A DNA stretch of 64,000 bases from Procambarus clarkii (Eukaryota; Arthropoda; Malacostraca; Decapoda; Cambaridae). Position numbers and translations under genes: made by a program. Shown here piece after piece: positions 36,500-47,100 of the stretch. The stretch is taken from positions 14,300,364 through 14,364,363 of the forward strand of contig NC_091237.1 of assembly GCF_040958095.1 (NCBI RefSeq), in the 5' to 3' direction. The notes under the pieces were generated by a model, which did not search any database, had not been told where the DNA came from, and saw only the letters and a list, made by a program, of their open reading frames with translations. The stretch's first letter is position 1; each line of letters begins with the position of its first letter.

Positions 36500-38085
36500 T
36501 TTGGTTGTGGTGTTATAGCTGTCATGAGGACGATGTTGTGGTGTTATAGCTGTCATGAGGACGATGTTGTGGTGTTATAGCTGTCATGAGGACGATGTTG
36601 TGGTGTTATAACTGTCATGAGGACGATGTTGTGGTGTTATAGCTGTCATGAGGACGATGTTGTGGTGTTATAGCTGTCATGAGGACGATGTTGTGGTGTT
36701 ATAGCTGTCATGAGGATGATGTTGTGGTGTTATAGCTGTCATGAGGATGATATTGTGGTGTTATAGCTGTCATGAGGATGATGTTGTGGTGTTATAGCTG
36801 TCATGAGGATGATGTTGTGGTGTTATAGCTGTCATGAGGTTGATGTTGTGGTGTTATAGCTGTCATGAGGATGATGTTGTGGTGTTATAGCTGTCATGAG
36901 GATGATGTTGTGGTGTTATAGCCGCCATGAGGACGATGTTGTGGTGTTATAGCTGTCATGAGGATGATGTTGTGGTGTTATAGCTGTCATGAGGACGATG
37001 TTGTGGTGTTATAGCTGTCATGAGGACGATGTTGTGGTGTTATAGCTGTCATGAGGACGATGTTGTGGTGTTATAGCTGATACGAGGACGATGTTGTGGT
37101 GTTATAGCTGTCATGAGGATGATGTTGTGGTGTTATAGCTGTCATGAGGATGATGTTGTGGTGTTATAGCTGTCATGAGGATGATATTGTGGTGTTATAG
37201 CTGTCATGAGGATGATGTTGTGGTGTTATAGCTGTCATGAGGACGATGTTGTGGTGTTATAGCTGTCATGAGGATGATGTTGTGGTGTTATAGCTGTCAT
37301 GAGGATGATATTGTGGTGTTATAGCTGTCATGAGGATGATGTTGTGGTGTTATAGCTGTCATGAGGACGATGTTGTGGTGTTATAGCTGTCATGAGGATG
37401 ATGTTGTGGTGTTATAGCCGCCATGAGGACGATGTTGTGGTGTTATAGCTGTCATGAGGATGATGTTGTGGTGTTATAGCTGTCATGAGGATGATGATGT
37501 GGTGTTATAGCTGTCATGAGGATGATGTTGTGGTGTTATAGCTGTCATGAGGATGATGTTGTGGTGTTATAGCTGTCATGAGGATGATATTGTGGTGTTA
37601 TAGCCGCCATGAGGACGATGTTGTGGTGTTATAGCTGTCATGAGGACGATGTTGTGGTGTTATAGCTGCCATGAGGATGATGTTGTGGTGTTATAGCTGT
37701 CATGAGGATGATGTTGTGGTGTTATAGCTGCCATGAGGACGATGTTGTGGTGTTATAGCTGCCATGAGGACGATGTTGTGGTGTTATAGCTGTCATGAGG
37801 ACGATGTTGTGGTGTTATAGCTGCCATGAGGACGATGTTGTGGTGTTATAGCTGTCATGAGGACGATATTGTGGTGTTATAGCCGCCATGAGGACGATGT
37901 TGTGGTGTTATAGCCGCCATGAGGACGATGTTGTGGTGTTATAGCCGCCATGAGGACGATGTTGTGGTGTTATAGCCGCCATGAGGACGATGTTGTGGTG
38001 TTATAGCCGCCATGAGGACGATGTTGTGGTGTTATAGCCGCCATGAGGACGATGTTGTGGTGTTATAGCCGCCATGAGGAGGCTG
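36500..38085. repeat. 31-bp minisatellite, about 51 copies
   Basis: Unit GATGTTGTGGTGTTATAGCT plus GTCATGAGGAC. Two main variable sites are GCTGTC versus GCCGCC and GGAC versus GGAT. The last seven to eight units (from about 37870) are all GCCGCC...GGAC and identical, showing recent local homogenisation. Confidence 0.93.
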
Positions 38086-38161
38086 AGAAACCTGCCTGTA
38101 TTGCTGTGATATTTTCATCAGGTTGTGTTGCAGAGTTAGGCCAACATTTTGACCAACACAC

Positions 38162-38165
<4 letters not shown>

Positions 38166-38251
<86 letters not shown>

Positions 38252-38280
38252 CAGAGACAGACAGACAGACAGAGACAGAG
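38166..38280. repeat. (GA)n microsatellite
   Basis: About 40 GA repeats, then GACA-type repeats. Confidence 0.9.
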
Positions 38281-38431
38281 TAAAGAGAGAGCACAAGTGG
38301 CAAGTTTGAAGTGATCTAGAAAGTGAAGAGAGTGATAACAGGAGCCAAGAAAGAGAAAGAGGGGGAGGGAGGGAGGAAGGGGGCTTGAGAGGTTGCAAGT
38401 GCGATACATAAGACTATAAAAGGAAAAGGAA

Positions 38432-38608
38432 GAAAAGGAAATATAAGGGTAAAGCACCAAACCATTACGACTATATAGCACTGGGAAGGGGTCAGGATAA
38501 GGATTTGGGATGGGATGGAGGGAAGGAATGGTGCTCAACCACTTGGACTGAACGCCGACCTGCATGCAGGGAAACCGTCGCTCTACCGTCCACCCCAAGT
38601 GGTGAAAT
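38432..38608 (-). mobile_element. tRNA-derived SINE, family 3
   Basis: The minus strand reads a tRNA-like head (A-box region GGTAGAGCGACGGT, then CATGCAGGTCGGCGTTCAGT as box B) followed by CCTTCCCAGTGCTATATAGT plus CGTAATGGTTTGGTGCTTTA. Only one copy is in the window; I recognise the type from other decapod sequence. Confidence 0.6.
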
Positions 38609-40180
<1,572 letters not shown>

Positions 40181-40455
40181 TTGTCTCCAAGGATAAGGTC
40201 CTTATCTCCAAGGATAAGGTCCTTGTCTCCAAAGATAAGGTCCTTGTCTCCAAGGATAAGGTCCTTGTCTCCAAGGATAAGGTACTTGTCTCCAAGGATA
40301 AGGTCCTTATCTCCAAGGATAAGGTCCTTATCTCCAAGGATAAGGTCCTTGTCTCCAAAGATAAGGTCCTTGTCTCCAAGGATAAGGTCCTTGTCTCCAA
40401 GGATAAGGTCCTTATCTCCAAGGATAAGGTCCTTATATCCAAGGATAAGGTTCTC
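40181..40455. repeat. 21-bp minisatellite, about 13 copies
   Basis: TCCAAGGATAAGGTCCTTGT plus C, with few variants (CAAAGATAAG, CCTTAT). As with 14524-15675, the 21-bp length gives heptapeptide frames on both strands (SPRIRSL; DLILGDK). Confidence 0.92.
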
Positions 40456-40567
40456 AGGAAGACAACGAAGAGGCCATTGGTACCTGTGGTGAAAACCTCC
40501 AACGCATCTCTGCACTAGAGAATGAGTGTTGGAACGAGGTGGCTGCAGGGAGGTGGTTGTTGGGGGG

Positions 40568-40599
40568 AAGGAGGGGTCGCAAACCTGCGACCCCTCCTT
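40568..40599. repeat. Perfect 14-bp hairpin, 4-nt loop
   Basis: AAGGAGGGGTCGCA pairs perfectly with TGCGACCCCTCCTT around AACC. Further partial copies of the arms (AAGGGGTCGCAAAAACCCCT and GCGAGGTTTGCAGGAGGGG) follow to 40650, so several alternative stems are possible. Confidence 0.85.
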
Positions 40600-40779
40600 G
40601 CAAGGGGTCGCAAAAACCCCTTTGCGAGGTTTGCAGGAGGGGTTTGCCGGGAAGAGACTAAGGGGGGTGCAGGGAGTGGGGTTGACAGGTTCCAGGTAGT
40701 GCAGGGTCCCGTATGGTGGCAGGTCCCAAGTAGCGCCAGGTCCCAGGTAATGCTAGGCTCCAGATGGTCTCAGGTCCCA

Positions 40780-41035
40780 GGTTATTTTGAGATAATTTCG
40801 GGGCTTAGCGTCCCCGCGGCCCGGTCCTCGACCTGGCCTCCTTTTTGTTACACCCCCCTCCCCTCAGGAAGCAGCCCGTAGCAGCTGTCTAACTCCCAGG
40901 TACCTATTTACTGCTAGGTGAAAAGGGGCACATCAAGAAACTCTACTCATTTGTTTCCGCCTCCACCGGGCATCGAACCCGGAACCTTAGAACTACGAAT
41001 CCCGAGCGCTCTCCACTCAGCTGTCAGGCCCCCCC
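40780..41035 (-). mobile_element. tRNA-Thr-type SINE, tail B
   Basis: Minus strand: decayed tRNA head (41035 leftward, B box GGTTCGATGCCCGG), body with CTAGCAGTAAATAGGTACC, GCTGCTACGGGCTGCTTCC, then tail B (GAGGACCGGGCCGCGGGGAC, GAAATTATCTCAAAATAACC). Confidence 0.85.
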
Positions 41036-41902
41036 AGATGGTGGCAGATCACACAGGTCTCCACAGACTACGCCTCAAGAGTCAGTAAAACTGTTCCTGC
41101 TTCACAAGACGCTGTTATATTATGCATCATAAACATCCAGGTGTCGTGTCCAATATCTTCCTACCACAGAATTTATGGAATTATTAATTTATTTATTTTA
41201 TTTATTTATTTATTTATATATATACAAGAAGGTACATTGGGTTTGTGAGAATACATTGGATAATACAGTATTTACATTCTTGTAAAGCCACTAGTACGCA
41301 CAGCGTTTCGGGCAGGTCCTTAATCTATGGTATTTTAGGCTTGAATGTGCTTGATAGGAAAGATGGTAATTCGCATAAGCAATATTTCATCAAATTTCTC
41401 AGCAGGGAAATGTGATGATAGAGGCTTTGTTTGTGGGTTAACAAAGCAACCAAAGAAATTCAAATCGACTGTGTTTATTATTTTTTTATTGTGGTATAAC
41501 AAAAGTACATAAATATAACATAAAAGCACCGAAGCGCCACATCACACAAAACGAAACAAACGCAGAACAAAGAAAACATGTGAACTACCTGCAAATACAG
41601 TGAAAACCAAAGACAAACTGCACACAACAACACATAGAACACAACAGGGATAAGGAGGAACGTAATGAAAGAAGATAAAAAACACATACAAAGGGCACCG
41701 GAGCACAAAAACAAAACAAAAAATAAGAAACAGATAACAGATATGTTGTGTCCGATGTCAAGAGATGCAGGTAAGGTGATGTGATGTTGTATTTGATGTC
41801 ACGGGATGCCTGCTAGCAAGTGCGGTGTTGTCTGATGTCATGCGATGAAGGCAAGTGAGAATGTACTGTAGTTGCTAGTGCTGCTTGTTAGCTGTGCTGA
41901 AT
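41036..41902. other. No gene seen; (TTTA)n and possible dispersed repeat
   Basis: (TTTA)n at about 41185-41218, then TACAAGAAGGTACATTGGG...CGTTTCGGGCAGG to about 41330, which I recall as a common decapod repeat but which has no second copy here to support it. Confidence 0.4.
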
Positions 41903-42021
41903 GGGAGTTATATGTACTTAACTCCACATGGATTCTGTACTTAGGGTTATATATACTTACGGTTATATGTACTTTGTGCTTAGGTTTATATGTAATTTTG
42001 TACTTAGGGAAATATATATAC
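41903..42021 (+). repeat. About 120-bp duplication, copy 1
   Basis: Shares TGGGAGTTATATGTACTTAA and CTCCACATGGATTCTGTACT with 42902-43026 at high identity; the offset is 999 bp. Upstream of the host gene. Confidence 0.85.
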
Positions 42022-42132
42022 TCTGTATTTAGTATAATATATACTCTATACTGATGGTTATATATGTACTCTGTACTACTCTTCCCCAATGTACTCAGTT
42101 GTTACAACTGAGGCGAGTCCCACCGTTGGTGA

Positions 42133-42148
42133 CGAAGTATTCAGTAGT
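42133..42148. repeat. 16-bp target-site duplication, left
   Basis: CGAAGTATTCAGTAGT, repeated exactly at 42264-42279, flanks the truncated LINE insertion 42149-42263. Confidence 0.9.
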
Positions 42149-42263
42149 AATTATCAAAAGAAGGCACCAAGCCGGGAAGGTTGTGTAGCACCATCAAATG
42201 TGCGGAAAAATCATAGGGCACTAAATATCACGAAGGATGCCAAATATGAGAACAGTAACGCAT
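42149..42263 (-). mobile_element. I-like LINE, 115-bp 3' end copy
   Basis: The reverse complement matches the end of the LINE at 46577-52840: GGCATCCTTCGTGATATTTA, GATGGTGCTACACAACCTTC and GGCTTGGTGCCTTCTTTTGA followed by TAATTA. Perfect 16-bp direct repeats flank it, so it is an extreme 5'-truncated insertion. Confidence 0.88.
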
Positions 42264-42279
42264 CGAAGTATTCAGTAGT
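42264..42279. repeat. 16-bp target-site duplication, right
   Basis: Exact copy of 42133-42148. Confidence 0.9.
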
Positions 42280-42901
42280 GGTTGTGTAGTTAAGACGTTG
42301 TACGTATTTGATTTCGCTGTAAGTGACATATAGAAGAATATTCTCCCATCCCGAGTTCTTCCAAGCGGCTCCGTGCAGATACACTTAAGATTATTTACTG
42401 AAAGAATAAGAACTTGAGGCTGAGGGAAACTCTAGACGACCCAAGGACCACCTGTCCCACTGGGTGTTGGGGCGTGTGTGGGAAGACTGTGCTAAGCCAC
42501 TGAGTGTCACTTACGGGTCCATAATGGTCACTTTGCCTCGTTCTCACCGGCAGTTAGTTTCTGTTGTGCCACAATAAATATACTAACTACTAATACGATG
42601 TTAACTTTAGGGAAACAAAGAGTGTTAGAGGATTACGAGTGAGTGTGTAAATACTGGGGTAAAGAAGGGGTGTATTATGAGAGGCAGCGACCATGAGGAG
42701 GGTGTGAGGGAGGTGTTGAGGCGGGCAGGTGGGGCCCAGCTCCTCACTCTCCTCCTCACTCTCCTCCAGTAACATTCTCTGGCTCAAGGTATTATGGTAT
42801 TGTGTTTTGTGGTAAATTTTGTTTGTGTTAAGTCCTCGGTATGTTGGTATTAACTCTGGGCTTGTATTGTTTATGACTATTGTTAAGGATTTATCAAGGA
42901 G

Positions 42902-43026
42902 TAAATGGGAGTTATATGTACTTAACTCCACATGGATTCTGTACTTAGGGTTATATATACTTATGGTTATATGTACTTAGGTTTATATGCAATTTTGTAC
43001 TTGGGGGGGGGGGGGGGAAATATATG
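42902..43026 (+). repeat. About 120-bp duplication, copy 2
   Basis: Second copy of 41903-42021, carrying a small deletion (TTTGTGC lost) and a G run of about 15 in place of ACTTAGGG. Confidence 0.85.
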
Positions 43027-43713
43027 CAGGGAATCGTGAATCTTGATACTTAATTTCTTCTGTAGATCTAATGCGTGAATTATAATACTTCAAACACTGA
43101 TTTTAGAGCTTTTCTGAAAACGTATACAGGCTTTGATGGGGTCAAGTTTACTCTTAATCTGGGCTATATTGTTACATTTGTAAATTTCGAACGGCTTGTA
43201 CTAAAGTGTCTACGAACGATGAACTCTTAATTACTAAATTCGTGTACCTATGCTTACTTTAACTATATCTTTATAAGTACATAAATGAATCTTCTATAGA
43301 AGAATATTCTTAAACTTGTATCATGATTAAATTTGCCAAAAAACTATATAATGTAGAAATTAAAGTTTTGGCTCATAACAGAATTTTTTTTTTTTTTTTT
43401 TTTTTTTTTAATTCTATCGTGCTAACTTATTTCAAAATTTGGCAAATCCATTCTACTTTCCCATACTTTATCACGCCTCATTAGGGGTTAATAAATACCG
43501 TAAGGTCAAAACCTTAAATGGTTTTAATTTGCTCTTTAACTAAAACTGTATGTAAACAAAATTAAAAGCCCTGTTTTGCCATCCATATGAGTAATGCATT
43601 ATTGCTGGTGGTTTCTGACACATGATACGGCCACTTCCTTTTTTACTTTAACATAAAATTGTAAATATTGGCTTAACCACATCATTACTCTAATCTTAAA
43701 ATCTAAATTACAG
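43027..43713. other. Presumed upstream intron or 5' flank of the host gene
   Basis: A/T-rich, with a poly-T run at about 43387-43409. It ends in a pyrimidine/A-rich stretch and TTACAG directly before the start codon at 43714, a good 3' splice site, so an untranslated exon probably lies upstream. I could not locate that exon or a promoter. Confidence 0.45.
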
Positions 43714-45093
43714 ATGCTGTACTCTTCACTATTATTAAACGTGATGGTCTTCATGGCTGGAGTGACCAGCCAATATCTAACCTTCCAGGTGTGTTGTAAA
43801 CTAGAAATTAGCTTTAAAATTGAGCACAGTACTGGAAAGCTCTATACTCTAGTTTATCTAGCACATGGCACAAGTGTCTTAAAATATTGATCTAAATTTT
43901 AACACTGCAGGCTCCAGCTCAACGTCACGACTTTGGTACATCCGCTGCTCTTGGCCACAATATTCCCAGCGATACAGGTAGACCACTTCCTGTGCTAAGC
44001 GGAGCAATTGGGAGCTTGTCGAGTAGCACTAGCGCAGCTAACGACGCCTTCATCCTCCAAGGCACTGACAGCGGCCTCCCTAATGACGCAGGCCAGAACC
44101 GAGGAAGACTTGCTGATGGACGTTACTTCCCACAAGGCTTTCGTAGTGATGTAGCTCCTGGTCCTGTTGTCGGCCAGGGTGTCTTCAGTGGTCTGGGTCC
44201 TGTTGGCGGCCAGGGTGTCTTCAGTGGTCCGGGTCCTGTTGGCGGCCAGGGTGTCTTCAGTCGTCCGGGTCCTGTTGTCGGCCAGGGTGTCTTCAGTGGT
44301 CCGGGTCCTGTTGTTGGCCAGGGTGTCTTCAGTGGTCCAGGTCCTGTTGTCGGTAGTGGTCCAGCTACCATATTCAGCGGTGGCAGGTTGGACCAGGTGA
44401 ACGTCCCGCGGGTCGCAGTGGGCAGCACTGGACCTGCTGGAAGTGTTGTCAGACCTGTTGGCGTCCCTCAGGTCAGGAGGGTGGACGATGTCTTCCACCC
44501 CACTGTCACCCAAGTTGTCACCATCGATCGTTGCGTCACTGTCACCGACCAAGCCTTCAACAGCGTAGCAGTCACCCTGACTTCCTTCAGCGTGCAGACT
44601 GTCACCGTCGGAACACGCTCGGTAAGTTTACGGTGACACTGTGCCATATTAAGATCATAACGGGCACATAATCTGCCGCTAATGACATCCACCTTTTCCT
44701 CACAGGTGCTACAGACGCCTGTGGATGACACGGTCGCTCTACAGACGTCTGTCTTTGTCCGGCCAACGTCCGTAACGTTAACGGAAGTGAAGTCTGACTT
44801 CAGGATAGTGACGGAGACGTCACTAAGCTACGTGACCCTCGGCCACACGTCCTACGTCATCAGCCAGTACACCTACACCACCACGGCCACCCAGGTGTAA
44901 GTAGCAGACACGTGTGCTTGTGTAATGTAATAACTTTGTTAAATTGCGTTAATAAATTCTATATTGCAGGTTGACGTACACAGCGACGGTGGTACACACG
45001 AATATTAACACCCAGAGAACTACCCTCACAAACTACCGCACAGTGACAGACACCGTGTACGTTAACAGCGGCTACGGCTACCGTCCTCAATAG
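43714..45093 (+). CDS. Secreted Gly/Pro/Val repeat and Thr/Val-rich protein, four exons
   Basis: Exons are 43714-43788, 43911-44621, 44706-44896 and 44970-45093, and every intron is GT-AG. The third junction uses the GTAAGT donor at 44897, which keeps the frame open to the TAG at 45091; using the GT two bases earlier stops the frame after 12 codons. The product is about 366 residues. Residues 1-19 form a signal peptide (MLYSSLLLNVMVFMAGVTS). Residues about 109-168 are five 12-residue units GPVVGQGVFSGP with V/G and G/R changes, followed by a degenerate sixth unit. From about residue 215 to the end the chain is rich in Thr and Val in alternating patterns (VTVT, TVTVGTRS, TYTTTATQV, TVTDTVYV), ending GYGYRPQ. 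Only one Cys (DRCVTVTD) is present, so intramolecular disulfides are impossible. No catalytic motif is visible. I do not recognise a named family; an extracellular or cuticle/matrix structural role is inferred from the signal peptide and composition only. Three introns are short (122, 84 and 73 bp). Confidence 0.82.
44160..44384 (+). repeat. 36-bp coding minisatellite within the host gene
   Basis: Five 36-bp units plus one degenerate unit encode the 12-residue repeats of the secreted protein. Unit variation is mostly at V/G (GTTGTC versus GTTGGC) and at one Gly/Arg site. Unlike the other arrays in the window it stays in frame inside a supported exon. Confidence 0.85.
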
Positions 45094-45160
45094 TGAAGAG
45101 TTTTATAATAAGCGTTTAGACGACTAAAACAAATTTAAGAGGCACGTAATTTATTATTGT

Positions 45161-45166
45161 AATAAA
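45161..45166 (+). terminator. Poly(A) signal AATAAA
   Basis: It lies 68 bp after the stop codon of the secreted-protein gene, at the expected distance for a short 3' UTR. A second AATTAAAG-like site follows at about 45195. Confidence 0.6.
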
Positions 45167-45169
45167 CTT

Positions 45170-46563
45170 GCCCTGTTAAAATAACTTGCACAAATTAAAG
45201 TGTCTTCGAAACTTTAATGTGTTCCTAAAGTACCTGATGCATCTAAAGTGTCCTTTAAATATAGCTACCTGATCTTGACTGGCATTTAAAAAAAAATATT
45301 TAACCCATAAACGTCACAAAAGCAGAATTGCTTGCCGTGCATTCCGTTGGAGGTATGCGATACATGCTGGTCTGGAGATTACCTGGTAGTCTGTGTGTGT
45401 GTGACACCTGTGTACTCGGGTTGCACAAGTGTCGTATATTATTGCTCTCTCCTTCCACATGCCAGCTAAATTGGAACGAGGTAATGTTGAAACTTCTGCA
45501 TGATCAGAGGATAAACTTTACATCGGACAGAAGCTGCATCTTCCTGACCTAGAGAACTTTGTGATCCTTTGGGTGATATGCAGTGCAACTGTGTTGAATG
45601 TATTGTTGAACGGCAGACAGGGTAGTGGCTGGACTACCTGGTCACGTCAGTCTCGAATGAGAAATTTGATTAAACAGGAAGGATTTATAAAGTTTCCTAT
45701 ACAGTCTTCCCCGTTTGGTGCCTTCTGATAATAACTTGCTTGATATTTACTTGAAAATTTCTTAATGCCACCACTGAACCTGTGGTGTTAAAGTATGTGT
45801 TCACCTTTGTAACCATTGTTCCATTTGGTCTTGGACACAGTTTAAGATGAACATACACCCCCCCCTCCCCGCAAGAGTGTTTGCGGGGGATGTTGATAAT
45901 CGCAACATAAAGATGTTCACGCCAGAGTAAATCGAAAGTTCCAAAGAGGAATCTTGAGGTGCTCAAAGTTGTCTAAGGTTTGGGGGGAAGGAAAGTTGAT
46001 TGGAATGATGTAATGTGCTAAGACGGATAGATGCAATGTGGCTTCTTGGCGTATACTTTGATAACTGGTCCATAAACACTACCCAACTATCCCATGCCAG
46101 TGTCAATCTGGAAAACGATCAGAGGCTTTACTGCCAGTGGCAATGTCCAGGAGAATGCAGAATCCTCCTGCCACAACAGATGATTTTCCAGCCGATTCCC
46201 TTTTCGACATTTGATTTTACTGTAACGTTTGCAGATAAGTGCTTGATAGACCTAGCAAAGACTCGCATGAAGAAAAGTTAACTGGACATTTGGGCCTTTT
46301 CTTGGATGCAATACTTTAGTTTACACGGTTTACCTGAGAAACTTTTTCTAACTGAGGTTGCTTTGCCACAATGCCAGACCTGGCCTAGCCTTACCCAACA
46401 CTAATCACCACACGTGACAGCCCAAACGAATCGCAAATAAGTACACGTAACAAGTCATATGCCCGGACACTCTTTCACCTTGGGGACTGAGTGGTAACTA
46501 TTGTATAGAAGAGCCGGTTCCCTGAGAGTGGTAAGAGGGCGTGATAAGAGGCTAACGTGTGGT
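45170..46563. other. No further gene seen; one LINE tail-like piece
   Basis: A short match to the I-like LINE 3' end is listed separately at 45701. An 88-codon frame at 46015-46281 has no recognisable domain. Confidence 0.4.
45701..45752 (+). mobile_element. I-like LINE 3' tail, short diverged copy
   Basis: CCCCGTTTGGTGCCTTCTGA plus TAATAACTTGCTTGATATTT matches the last 50 bp of the element ending at 52840 (CCCGGTTTGGTGCCTTCTTT). No target-site duplication was seen. Confidence 0.55.
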
Positions 46564-46576
46564 CTTGAAGTCGATA
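46564..46576. repeat. 13-bp target-site duplication, left
   Basis: CTTGAAGTCGATA, repeated exactly at 52841-52853, bounds the I-like LINE. Confidence 0.88.
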
Positions 46577-47100
46577 CCCCCCTCCCCGCTCAGCTCGTTG
46601 TTGCCGTGTGGGGGCTTCGTGGACGGCTGCCGGAGTGTGATGCTCCTTGGGACAGTCCTGTCCTTTTCTAGCCTTGTGCTCCTGCTGCCGTCCTCTCCAA
46701 TTCTGCTGGGCATCTTTTCCTTTTCCTTCTGTTTCGTTTTTCTCCCCCCTCTTCTCCTATCTGCTTGCCGTTTCCTGCCGACCTTTTGCTCGTTCTGGTT
46801 CTTCCCTTGGACTTCTTCTATTTTGACGCCCGGGTGCTTGAGGAGGCATGCTCTTGCACCCGTAGTACCCGACGTAGAGAGCGAGGGGAACCTTTTATTG
46901 TCAATCCCCCTTTCGTCACTGAACCCGATCTCGACGGACTGTCGGTTTCTTAAGGTGGCGTTTGTGGGGCGTATACTCACGACGCACCCCTAGGAGGCCC
47001 CGGCAAGATCGGCGATAGCTTCTTGTTGGGTGTCCTGCCTCTAATTGTGGCTCCATGGTGGGTGTGGGGGCACATTCGTGAATGAATTCTTCTTTTCGTC

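Noticed and set aside
42089-42289. 66-codon frame with varied composition upstream of the secreted-protein gene
   Set aside because: It overlaps the antisense LINE tail and its 16-bp target duplication, so the frame is accidental.
46015-46281. 88-codon frame downstream of the secreted-protein gene
   Set aside because: Varied composition, but no domain or transcript signal; chance length is plausible.
46559-46993. 144-codon hydrophobic frame
   Set aside because: It begins outside the I-like LINE and crosses the insertion boundary and 5' UTR, so it cannot be an ancestral frame of either.
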